64,000 nucleotides of DNA, taken from contig NC_092678.1 of the NCBI RefSeq assembly GCF_964355755.1, positions 3,048,922 to 3,112,921 on the forward strand, in the 5' to 3' direction. The notes under the pieces were generated by a model. It worked only from the letters and a program-made list of their open reading frames with translations, did not search any database and had not been told where the DNA came from. The stretch comes from Antedon mediterranea. Its lineage: Eukaryota > Echinodermata > Crinoidea > Comatulida > Antedonidae. The position numbers and the translations under genes are program-made. Positions 35,013 to 45,915 of this stretch are shown here, one piece after another (the first letter of the stretch is position 1; every line of letters begins with the position of its first letter).

Positions 35013-36214
35013 TCATTGGTCAGCAAGAACATTGTAGTGATGGTCATTCAACAGGACATATATCCATTACACCTCGCAAAAGGCAAGAAGTGTTTTATAT
35101 AACATTCATTGACAATAGTGACCCTGTTATATTTAACCTTTTCAGAATAGAATATCCTGAAAACAGAAGCAATTATCGAGAAAAGCTACAACTATATATT
35201 AAATAAAGGTAAATATAAAAGCATTTTACAAAATTATAAATTATACCTTCTTTGATTTTACGATAGATATTTAAAGATCTCTTTGGTGGAACCTGGAGTC
35301 AAAGTTGCTGTGCATGTATTATTATTACAGAGGAAAATAGAGACAGTTTTCACGTTGATACTATCCAGAGTGTTCTGGATGATTGTTAAATTTCGGTGGA
35401 TAAAGGTGTTTTTAGGTTAACAAAATGGATTAGCAACGATACCACTGTGATTTACTCCATACCAGATGATGAATGTGCTAAGGAAGTCAAAGGTTTAGAT
35501 TTGAATAATAAAACCTTGCTGACAGAGAGGTGTACTGTACAATGGGATATGAAATTACAGATAAAGAAACCGCTTAAATGAGATGATGATTGCTTAGTCT
35601 TGTTAGTTTAATCTATGATCCACATGGATACGTTTGCCCGTTCACTTGAAGGCAAAAGTTATAGTACAAGAGCTTAAACAGAAACTTAGTTGGGATGAAT
35701 CACTACCTGTAGATCTTCTTGAGAGTTGGCAAAAATGTTAGATGATAAAAAAAAGATTACACAGAATTGTTGTAAAGAAATCTTGTTAGCAAGTTATTAA
35801 CCTGTTAGTGACATAAGTTCACAACTATATATGGTTCAAAACTACAATGGGTGGAAATGCTTCGTTGAGGAAGGCTTGTATAGGTTATACAGAGACACTC
35901 AGAAGAAAAAGAAATCAAAATGCATTGACCTGATAACCAACTCAACTATATTTTGTACGTATAAGCAGAATGTCATGAATATCATGGAACATTGGGTGGA
36001 AAGGAGGCAGAAGTAGCTATAGACAAGTACAAATAGAGAAAACAAATCTATTTGATTGTCTTGTATAAGAATGGAAGGATGCGGTAAAGTTACGACCAAC
36101 AACAAGAAAGTTGAGAGCTGACAGCGATGTATTTTCTATCAGTAGTAGAGCCTTGAAAGCTTCAAGTACAGCTTCCGTGAAACCACCAAAATGTACTACT
36201 ACTACTCTACGGTG
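34793..36214 (+). repeat. Tandem array unit D (truncated)
   Basis: Follows unit C at an offset of 6,152 bases up to about 36214 (integrase zinc-finger remnant, RT remnant at 35396-35742, and the 35831-36214 block). Homology ends at CTCTACGG, just before the place where the LTR would come. Two mismatches cluster close to the end (near 36184 and 36192), otherwise it is almost identical. Confidence 0.9.
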
Positions 36215-36911
36215 AAAATCAAATTGGCAAAGGTGAAGAAAGTTTCCTATTAAAATAATGGAGGAAGGAATTGATAGGAATATCGACTGTGTGCCTGATC
36301 ATGTTATTTACAAATGTTTGAAAATGGACACCATACTCAGAGACATGTTGATGATAATCAGCTAGTCTCACGGAAAATAATTTGAAAATAAGATAGCACG
36401 CATGTTAACTGATGATTGTATCAGACTTTATTTTTAAAATCTGACAGAGGTCATCGGAGAAGCAGCAAAATTAGCAAAAAACATGTTTGGTAACCATACA
36501 TGGCTGCAGTCACGTGCTCAAGTTAGTGTTTATCGACCGACCGACCAAGCGACATATTGAGCCTTAACAAGCCCTTTCTGGACTTACTAAAAACGTAAGT
36601 CCAGGAAGGGCTTCATAAGTGTCACAAATAAGCAACATCCTTAACTACTGTATTAGTATAATTCTATACTTGTAATGGCCTACGCAAACTAATGTCCAGA
36701 AAATGATATTGTGATGGGTATATTATGAAATATTTAAATTTTACACCACCTCAGATGGGGACCCAACTTGTCAGACACAAAACTTGTAATTTCAGATAGG
36801 GCCCCGATTCTGATGTTCAGCTGAAAAATGTATCTTTTCACAGATTGGGTAAAGTTTCGAAATATGTCTTAAATACTAAATTTGTTTGCGTTGATTCCCC
36901 TTATAATACCA
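36215..36911. other. Spacer with a 19-bp-arm hairpin
   Basis: No gene. An inverted repeat with 19-base arms (36569-36587 and 36595-36613, one mismatch, 7-base loop) follows a GACCGACCGACC run similar to the one near 4030. Probably the end of a dispersed repeat. Confidence 0.5.
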
Positions 36912-37215
36912 CATTTCTATAGTGCCCTTTTCATGAGTAATCATGCTCAAAGGCGCTTTACATATCATTATTACCCCGGTTTATTTATTGGATCAAACAC
37001 GTATGGAAACATACTCCCATAATGCAGCTTGAAATCAGCGCATAGTTGTGTCTTGATCTAACCGGGTACCCATTTTATACACCTGGGTGGAGAGAGGCAA
37101 ATGTAAGTAAAGTGTCTTGCCTAAGGATACAAGCAATGCGGCAAAAAATGGATCCAGGATCTCACGATCAGTAATCCAGCGTCCAACACACTGCACCACA
37201 CGCCCTCACAAAAAT
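36912..37215 (+). repeat. SINE-like dispersed repeat
   Basis: Contains AAGGCGCTTTACA, ACACCTGGGTGGAGAGAGGC and AAGTGTCTTGCCTAAGG in the order typical of a repeat family common in marine invertebrate genomes, ending in a tRNA-like tail (GGATCCAGGATCTCACGATC). It lies just beyond the 3' end of LIN37. Confidence 0.55.
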
Positions 37216-37306
37216 AATCCCCTTGCCTTAAGGCCCTATCAGAGGGCTTCAAGTGTCATGTTAGGATACCAAAATTTTAAACATTTTCTATTATTACATT
37301 ACATTT

Positions 37307-38985
37307 TCAAGACCTGGCCACATCATTACCCAATTCGTACATTGTTCTTAACATAGTATAACTCTCTGAATAACGAGAGTAGTTTGCTTGGGTAGTCTCT
37401 TTCCACCTAGAAAAAAATGCAAAAACAAATACAAAAATAAATACAGATAGTTTTTGCGGTAGTCACATCAATTTGTGACACTCAATAAGTTTATTTATCC
37501 CTTAATCTAAAGCGCGGTCTAATTTATGTTTTTTTTCCGATTATTTAACAACACAACGCGGTCTTCCGTTCGTGATTTTGCTCAACTGCGCTTAGAATTT
37601 CATTACGGTAAACTCCTTTGATAAACAGAAATGGAATTGAATATTTCAACCACTTACTTTTGTCTGATTTGCCTCCACCTTTGCAGATGGTTTTGAAGCA
37701 GGATTTCTCCGGCAGGTGCGGTGTCAGGGTCCATATTGATATCAAGTGCCTCATCTGGTTGGTGAACTGGTGAAGGTATCCTGAGATCTCTGTCATCTGG
37801 GCCTTGGATTGGTGCAGCCAGAGGTGGCGGCATCTTGTATATATCTTTTGTGGACGATTCCTTTAGAAAAATGTGTAGTATCATTATTATTATTATCGAC
37901 ACTAATATTTAGATAATATAAAAAAAAAACCATATTAATCAGTTCGAATGCAGTTAATCACAAACTCTGAAGTTTATGGAATACGGAAGGCATGAAATAA
38001 ACATGATCTATTAAAGAATGTAAAATGACATTTACTTGATCAGAATCTGGTAGAGGTTCAGGAGATGGGGTGCGAGTTCTGGTTGGATGTTTCGCTTGTG
38101 GTTGGTTATTCATCCAATCACGGCAGACAGGGTATAGTGGAGTACTGCTTTCAAACTGTGCCAGATCTAAGCTTCTATCAAACAACTTCATAATGTATGT
38201 ATCTACAGAGAAAACAAAATAAACATGAATCCTGAATAAACAGTGTGAAGTATCATTAAATCATATCAGGGAAGATGCTGGATGTTCTGGTCGGGGAGGG
38301 GAATTGAGGGGTGGGGAATTGGAATTTTTTTATATAATGTATACTGGATTGAATGGGGTGCTTATAAGAAATCTAAATTTATCTTACGTTTCAAATGAAT
38401 ACTTTCAACTAAAGCAGTGTCAAAGTCGGTATTTGATGAAATTTCTCTTTTCTTGCGTTTTCTCGATCGATTTGATATTTTCTTAGATGGAGATGATGTT
38501 GACACAGATGACCCTTCACTTTAAAAAAAATTACCAAATAAGGTATTAGAAACAAACATACAGGTTCTGTATTATGGTATTACTATTGGAATTGCCATAT
38601 TAGGTATCTAAACGACAAAATTAGGTTCTTTCCAAATTTGATAAATTGTTTACCTTTTGATGTCTTGTGGGCTTTTTGTTGACAATTCATCTTCTGAGGG
38701 GTCACTATCAAGAAAGAAATGATGCAAACAATTAATACTAATAGCAATAATTCTAGTGGTTTAAATTAACTGCATAATAAGTCTGGAGGAAGACAAAATT
38801 ATGATGAAAAATTCTAGTGGTTTAAATTAACTGCATAATAAGTCTGGAGGAAGACAAAATTATGATGAAAAGTTTTACCCTTCGTCAGCTTGGTCCACCA
38901 GATGCTGCAGAACACCATCTAGACGACTTCTTGCTACTGTAACATCTGGACTATTCAACATTTCTTGCTTAATCTCAAGTGCCAT
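37307..38985 (-). CDS. LIN37: LIN37, MuvB/DREAM complex subunit
   Basis: Coding exons (minus): 38879-38985 (from the ATG; exon runs to 39006), 38654-38704, 38388-38518, 38036-38202, 37658-37860, 37307-37406; phases all agree, 252 aa, close to the vertebrate protein (about 246). LIN37 is a core subunit of MuvB, which with p130/E2F4/DP forms DREAM and represses cell-cycle genes. Family signatures are RSRLDGVLQHL near the start, TYIMKLFDRSLDLAQF and STPLYPVCRDWM in the middle, DIYKMPPP, RIPSPV, LQRWRQIRQKWKE and RYSESYTMLRTMYE at the end. A basic KKISNRSRKRKKR tract may be a nuclear signal. Exon 3 could end at 38403 on a weaker donor instead. The start chosen gives the conserved spacing to RSRLD. 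Confidence 0.92.
38751..38872. repeat. 61-bp exact tandem duplication in a LIN37 intron
   Basis: The block TTCTAGTGGTTTAAATTAAC ... TTATGATGAAAA occurs twice in direct succession with a 61-base period and no mismatch seen. It ends a few bases before the donor of the first coding exon. Confidence 0.85.
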
Positions 38986-39714
38986 TGTACTTAAAGGTAA
39001 ATATTCCTGTCAATATAAATAAATTTAATCATTTAAATGTTCAATTCTCTACAGTACAGTTAATCAATAATTAAAATGTGAAACAAAAAAACAGTGGCCC
39101 AATTACTAGCCTAAATTTACTACTACTGTACTCAGTGAGTATGAACTAAAAAAAATATTACTTAATATTAAAATAATATCAATCAGTTTATTATTATAAA
39201 TTAATAATAATTAATAGCCATAATAATATAAACAAATAATCTACCTACCATCTATATACAGTAGAGCCTCTGTTTTACGTAACCCTGATTTTACCTTCCC
39301 TGGATTTTACGTACGCATAAAATGACCGATGACGTCTTAATTTTTACTAATTGATTACATAAATATTATTTTCTTACATTGAGGGCGCAATTTAATTTAA
39401 AAAATCACAAAGCCAACGCTGTGAGACAAGCCACACACGTGCATTTCCCCTACAGCAGCGACTGTTTTTTCTTTATAGAAAATACAAGAACATTTATTTT
39501 TTATTTATAACACTTTATTTAATCATAACGCAGAGCCTGCTAGGCCTGCGCGAGTAAAGGAGGTAAACACAAAAGCCTTTTTAGCCACGAGCTACGTATT
39601 TGAGGTCAATTTAAGGTCAACCTGGACTTTACGAATCCTATTGGTCGCGTACCGTATAATATAGAATAACAAATACATAAAACTTTCCGTGTACTATACA
39701 TAATTTAAATATAG

Positions 39715-40205
39715 GCCTAGCTGAGTAGCCGCCTTAGACTATTAGTTAGGCTTTTTATAGATAAGATAGGCCTAGCTATAGGAGACCAACTCACTCAATC
39801 AATACTAATTAGAGTTCAGGCCCATCCTACCCTCTAATTAGTCTCTATCTCTAGCCTACCTAGTAGGCCTCTAGTACTACTAGCCTAGCTAGGGCCAGCC
39901 TACACTACAGTAGTCCTGCCTTACAATACTAGCTAGCCTAGCTAGCTAGGCCTAGTAGGCTAGCTAGAGAGAGCCGAGGCTAGCTAGCCTAGGCCTAGCC
40001 CGCGCCTGTAGTAGAGCTTCTAGGCCCTCTAGCTACTAGGCCTCCTACTAGAGTAAAATAGGCCTGTCCAGATAGTAGGCTAGGCCTACTAGTAGTAGGC
40101 TAGGCCTAGGCTAGGGCCTAGCTATAGGCCCAACAAGAAGGCCTAACTTTTTAGGCCTAGCCTATATATACTACATAGATAGGCCTAGCCTAGGCCTAGA
40201 CAGAC
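39715..40205. repeat. TAGGCCTA/CTAG-rich low-complexity island
   Basis: About 490 bases built almost only from overlapping words such as TAGGCCTAG, CTAGCTAG and TAGTAGGCC, without a fixed period. It lies in the first LIN37 intron. A smaller island is at 59390-59600, and single words of this type are scattered across the window. Confidence 0.8.
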
Positions 40206-40318
40206 CTATTTTTTATAGATAACAGTCAAATATGAACCTAGATAAAGTTAATTAATGTTAAATACTGCATATATAAATAAATAATTGTTAATTATTGCAT
40301 TTTGTTGAAAAACCTTAC

Positions 40319-40610
40319 CTGAAAATTCGAAACCGACGCTATTTTAGTTTTGTATAAACTATGGGACGTCTTTAGTGCCTTTTTGATTGCACGCCGTTTC
40401 TTGTTTGCTTTTTTTTCTGTTCACACTTTTATACATACATACTTTTTTTGTAATTAAGTATTTAAAATTAAAGTTTAATGAAATGCAGATTGCAACTAAT
40501 TTTCTAAAATATCAGCCAATACAATTTAAGTAAATATTCTTTGGTACAATTTTACTTACCACACGCGCCATAGCTGCCTTACAGCTCAATTGCACTTTGA
40601 CCGAATTCAT
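40319..40610 (-). other. LIN37: Alternative first exons of LIN37
   Basis: Two candidate first exons with good donors point to the exon at 39006. One ends at 40319 (TTTTCAG/gtaagg) and would be non-coding. The other, 40560-40610, has an in-frame ATG (MNSVKVQLSCKAAMARV) and, if spliced in, adds 25 residues before the Met at 38985 without a stop. Which is used cannot be told from sequence. Confidence 0.5.
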
Positions 40611-40878
40611 TTTTATAAAATATGTTAAATAAACCCTATTATTTTGTATTTTTCTTTATTTTTATTTATTTAAACTACTTTTGATATTTATTTTAATATA
40701 TTTTTATATTTTAAAATGGGTTTAACTTATATTTTAAAATAATATTGGTAATGAATTTGTGATGAAAAGAACTAATATTTACAAATATAAAGAAAAGCAG
40801 TAGCAGACGACGACGGCGGCATGGTAATTTCACATCCACGTTAAAAAAACGAAGTTTGTTGGGGGTTTTTGATTAAAA
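40611..40878. promoter_or_regulatory. Shared LIN37/RRP9 promoter interval with a uORF for RRP9
   Basis: About 270 bases separate the outer LIN37 first exon from the RRP9 ATG, so the two genes probably share a bidirectional promoter. It is AT-rich with a CGACGACGGCGG patch at 40808-40819 that may mark the RRP9 5' UTR. Right after it, an ATG at 40821 opens a seven-codon uORF that ends at TAA 40842-40844, 35 bases before the RRP9 start. Confidence 0.55.
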
Positions 40879-43800
40879 ATGTCTTTTTTCATTAAGGAAT
40901 CGGGTAAATCAAAGACTAAGAACCGTAAAGTATGTTTTTATTTATACAAATATGCAATATCTAACATATATACAGCTTTTATGTAAGAATAAATAGCTTT
41001 TAATAATGATAGCTATCTATTAAAGACCTGACCGGCCTACGTTTGGAGAATAAAGGCTTGTGCAAGCAGTGGTCGTCGAGGGTAACTTTATAAAGAGTCA
41101 GTTCGTCCCAATCCTTCGTATTACTTGCTTGATGATTGTTTCGTTCTTTCTAATCAATTCATTCAATCCGTTATTTTCATATTATATATATCCAATTTAC
41201 AATGTTATATTCATTATTTAATATAAAATTAAAAAACAACAATTTACTAGCCTACATTTATTAATACATTTTTTAAATTTAAAGGATTTTTGTAATCTTT
41301 ACAGAGAACAGTTGCTGAAAAATCACAGGTGAAGAAAAAAATAAAAAGACAAAGAAATGAAGAAATAGAAAGTGATTCAGATGAAAGGTGCAGTACTGCA
41401 GTGTGAAGTGTTGAATTAGTAACTTTTAGAAATTAATAACAAATATTACAATCAAACCATGATAAAAATAAACAATTGAAAACATTTTTTTACAGTGAAA
41501 ATGAAAGAAAGGTAGATGATCATATTGAAGCATCAGAATCTGAAGAAGAAACTGTACAAGAAAAACGTCTTCGTCTAACAAAACTTTATTTATCACAATT
41601 GGAGGAAGAAGGTATTATATGAATTGTTTTTTGGTCAAAGATTCTCATACGAATGCATGGATGACAAACTCCAATATACTCCCTGAAAGCTTCAAATAGG
41701 ATATGCGCTATATTCTTTACTGTGTTAATCAACGCTTTTATTTTTTAAATTGCATTAATTATTAATATACAGCTACAATATTATTGCTTTGTTTTTAGAA
41801 AGAGAAAAAAATGAACTAAAGGAAATTGATGAAGATGCCGTAGCGCACAGATTGAAAGATGAAATTGTGAGTTGTTGGTTTGTTTTGTAACTGAATGTTT
41901 CATTTGATTGGTGCCCTTTCCTGCAATAAGAACAAAGTGTAATGTTGTTATCTCACACCATTATACAATTTTAATTGATATATTTTCATAACTTTTTAAA
42001 GAATATGGTTCATAATATACCATTTTTTCACACTATATTTAAGCTTGAACAAAGAGGAAAACTTCAACGTAAGGTAGCAGAGACTCTTGTTGCTCCTTCA
42101 AGTGATGACATCAGAATTTTAAGAGGTCACAAGTTACCTTTGACCTGTCTTGTAGTCTCATCCGACAGCCAGTTCATCTACAGTGCTTCTAAGGATGGAG
42201 CCATTATTAAATGTAAATTTCTTCTCAATTGCTTTTTCTAATACTTTTAAGTACTACTTCAAAGTTAAACCTGATTCTCTTAACATTTTTCAATTTTATT
42301 TTTGTGTGGCACTGTAAATGGTCAGGTTTGTATCCATTAAAAATATATGTACCTTTAAAATAATTTTTTCTTTTCTTAGGGAATTTTGAAACTGGCAAAA
42401 AAATAAAAGTTATTGCAGGTGGAAGAAAGGGAACAGAAGAAACCCACATTGGACATACAACACATGTTTTAGCATTAGCTATATCTACAGACAATAAGTT
42501 TCTGGTAAAGTATTTGTATTTCAAAATATAAAAAATTATTGCATGGTAGTTGAATAGGAGGAGTTGAATAATGCGATTTCTATTTATAAAGTTTTAATGA
42601 TATTTAAAAGTCTGCTAAATTAAATGTTCACATTTTGTTTTAATTGACAGGCATCTGGATGTAAAAATAAAGTGATTCATATATGGAACCCTCAGACTAT
42701 GGATCGAATCCACACATTTACAGGTCATAGAGATTCAATATCGGTAAGTTGCAGTATGTCTGTTAGTCCAAGTAAGATTTCTTAGGCATAACAAAATATT
42801 TGTTGAAAAAAAAAAATTGTGATGCTCAATTCTGTAAATCTTGTACTATTTCTTATCCGTATTCATTTTTTGTATATGTTTGTCAACTATCTGTTCTTAA
42901 CAATATGCTGTGATTTGTTGTTTTTTTTTCTTCAGGGTTTAGCCTTTAGAAAAGGGACACATCAGTTATTTAGTGCATCACATGATAGATCAGTAAAAGT
43001 GTGGAATCTAGATGAGATGGCTTACGTAGAAACACTGTAAGAAGATCAATTTTAAAAACTGATTACTTTCACAATTTTTATAACTTTAAACTTGTGTATA
43101 TTAACATGGTTAATAAAAGCAAGTTTATCTGTTTTTGTATAGCTCCGAGCAAATATAATTTCTATGTATATTTTATATGCAAATGACAATAAATAGAAGT
43201 AATTTTCCACTGATGAATGAATGAATGAATTTTCACTAGCTCCTTGGCTTAAATATCACTTGTGTGTATGTGCATATCTACATGCTTATAAGATCTTGAG
43301 TAGATGCAATAATTATATCCAGCGTTCATAATATTTAATTACTTTTCTACTTATTTAAATTTCTAGCTTCGGTCATCAAGATTCAATAACGGCCATTGAC
43401 AGTTTGACGCGGGATAGAGCCATTACAGCCGGAAGTCGCGATAATACCATTAGGATCTGGAAAATCCCGGAAGAATCACAACTAGTTTTTAAAAACCAAA
43501 GGTACGTAGGATTGGTCATTTTGATTTTTTAGTCAATCAATCATTGTAGACTATTATTTTGATGTCTTCAGTGTCCCCAAAACGCCATTATTGCAAGTAG
43601 TATATTATATAGGTTGGACATACACTTCTATAATTAAACATGGAAACTGCATCAAGAAGAAAAAAAGATTATCAAAAAAGCTAAAATCTATTTGTTTTTT
43701 GAAGCGGGTCAATCGACTGTGTTAGACTGATAAATGAAGAACACATGATATCTGGTGGGGAGGATGGGTAAGTTATTTTTTTATAAAGGTAAATAAGGTA

Positions 43801-44818
43801 GATGAGTTTATGTATTGTATATTTTTTTTTAGCAATAATAATAGGCTGTTAGGGTAGTACCATTATTAGGGTAGTACCATATAAGTGTATAGAAAATATG
43901 GTAGGTATTATTTTTAATAGCTTATGCAAAATAGTTGGCTTTAGCATATTTTATTTGGCTTAGACAAGCTAGAAATACAGGAACTGATTTTGGTATCATT
44001 ATGTATTGTACAGAATTAAAATATTATCACTATTATATAATGCTTTTACAGAAGTGTAGCTATATGGAGTATTATGAAAAAGAAACCTATTGTGGTAGTA
44101 CCGAAGGCCCACGATAATGCGACCAGCAGTGAGGGCGGTCTCCCACAAGAGAACTGGATTAGCTCAGTGGCAGCTTTACACAATTCTGATCTTGTCGCTA
44201 CAGGTACATGTAGGTAGAAGTTGTATTTCCAACATAGCTTAATAGAAAGTATCTGGTAGATATAATCGGCATACCCACATTTAACCTTCTGAGGCCCATA
44301 TGGAAAATATTTAGACAGTTACAGTAGGCCTCTTTAAAACTAACTATTTTATTCTTGTCTTCAATGTGTATGTATATTGCATCCATTTGTTTGTTTTTTT
44401 CGTCTAGGCTCAAGAGATTCATTTGTAAGACTGTGGCTGTGTGGTGCTGGATACAGATCCCTCACCCCTCTGTTCAACATACCTGTGGTAAGTACATTTC
44501 CATAAAGGATTAATATATAAGCATTATATAATATCATACTAAAACATACATGCCAATTTCTTGTGTAATATTATTATTTATTATATTTTCAAAACATAAC
44601 TGCAACTTACTATATTTCCATAGATGGGTACAGTCAACGACTTGCAGTTTACAAGTGATGGACGCCACCTAGTGGCAGCGGTCGGTCAGGAACACAAATG
44701 GGGAAGGTGGTGGCGTTTAAAGAACGCAAAGAACTCTATCGTTATAGTTAAGTTAAACAGAAAAGGAGAGATGTGAGTGTAGGCTAAGAAACCTAAATGT
44801 GTTCTGTGTATTTTATTA
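40879..44818 (+). CDS. RRP9: RRP9, U3 snoRNP WD40 protein (U3-55K)
   Basis: Thirteen exons: 40879-40929, 41305-41387, 41496-41611, 41799-41866, 42044-42212, 42380-42504, 42651-42743, 42936-43036, 43367-43501, 43705-43767, 44052-44203, 44408-44487, 44624-44818. Phases agree and give 476 aa; the human protein is 475. It is a U3 snoRNP-specific component needed for early 18S rRNA processing in the nucleolus. The N-terminus is basic and acidic (KKKIKRQR, ESDSDES). A helical KLYLSQLEEE segment follows, then WD repeats: DIRILRGHKLPLTCLVV, FTGHRDSISGLAFRKGTHQL, HDRSVKVWNL, GHQDSITAID, IRIWKIPEESQLVF, GSIDCVRLINEEHMISGGED. The C-terminal VGQEHKWGRWWRLKNAKNS is typical. The last 15 codons are less certain: a GTGAGT donor at 44772 could lead to another exon. 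Confidence 0.93.
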
Positions 44819-45915
44819 ACCATTTACATATAAAATATTTTCAACTTTATAAACTAAATTGAAATATGTTGTATTATGTTTGCAATGCTTAGTATGTATG
44901 ATTGAACTGAACCAAAATAAAGTATTTAGAAAAATTTAAAAAATGTTGTTACTTATGTATTCTGTTAATGTTGACACAATGAGCATCGGTGTTTAGTTTT
45001 GTTCGCTGGAACCTGAGCTGAGGATAATTTATCTTAAGTATTTCCAGTCAGGAAAGGGATTGTACATCAAGGGAAGTAATTCGTTTTTGATAAGTGGTTG
45101 GGGATCATTTATTACCCGGATGTTGTTAACTAGTTTCATAAAACTCAAGGAAGTAACTCTGCTCTACATTATTCATTATATATTTTTTATTTCAATGCTC
45201 ATTATACTAATCATTTATCAACTTTGTTTTCATGAATTTGCAAATCGTTCTTCAACCACGCTCTCGCATACCGCCTCGTAGACCACATATTTCACGTAAT
45301 TTCGAACAATTTACTACCGTCCAAAGATCCCCTCCAATGCAAAATTCTTGCTAAAACTTACTAATTTTCATTGTAGTACTTCTATCTGTTCCCTATATCT
45401 TCAAGAAAACTGGATACGCCGATAAAAATATTTGACAATATTTGTCCATAGATCCGCTCGCGGCACTCACTTGCACTTTTCAATATAGATATATCAACAA
45501 AAATGTGATGAAACTCTGTAAATTTTCCAAGAACCATTCTTTATTTTACTGAAAATAATGCATAACACAGCATTTTGAAAAACAAACATATCAAACTTTT
45601 ATGCAGGTTGTGCTAAGTGAAAAAAAAAAAAAGAAAAAGAGTACTTGGTGCTTTGATTAATTCTGAAGTAACCAGTTATGTATTTTTGCTTTAAAGTCCA
45701 AAACAGGAACTACCAACATACATTTATTTTGAACGAGAAACCCAGTTGGTGTTTTGCCAAAATCTCGTATTATACAGTACTTGAAAAGAGCGAATAAGGC
45801 GGTCAGAATATTTTAGGGGAATTTTCGTCAATTGATGTTGCTCAATTGAAGTATATTTATTTATTTATTTTTTTTTTATATTTATTTCTGTTTGGCATTG
45901 TGCCTTTTATGCATG
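44819..45915. other. Intergenic, no gene seen
   Basis: Spacer between the 3' ends of two convergent genes. AATAAA-like words near 44919 may serve RRP9. Short open frames near 45060 have no protein-like pattern. Confidence 0.6.

Noticed and set aside
39259-39330. pogo/Tigger-type transposon end (CAGTAGAGCCTCTG...)
   Set aside because: Only one terminal-like segment was seen; no inverted partner or transposase remnant was found nearby.
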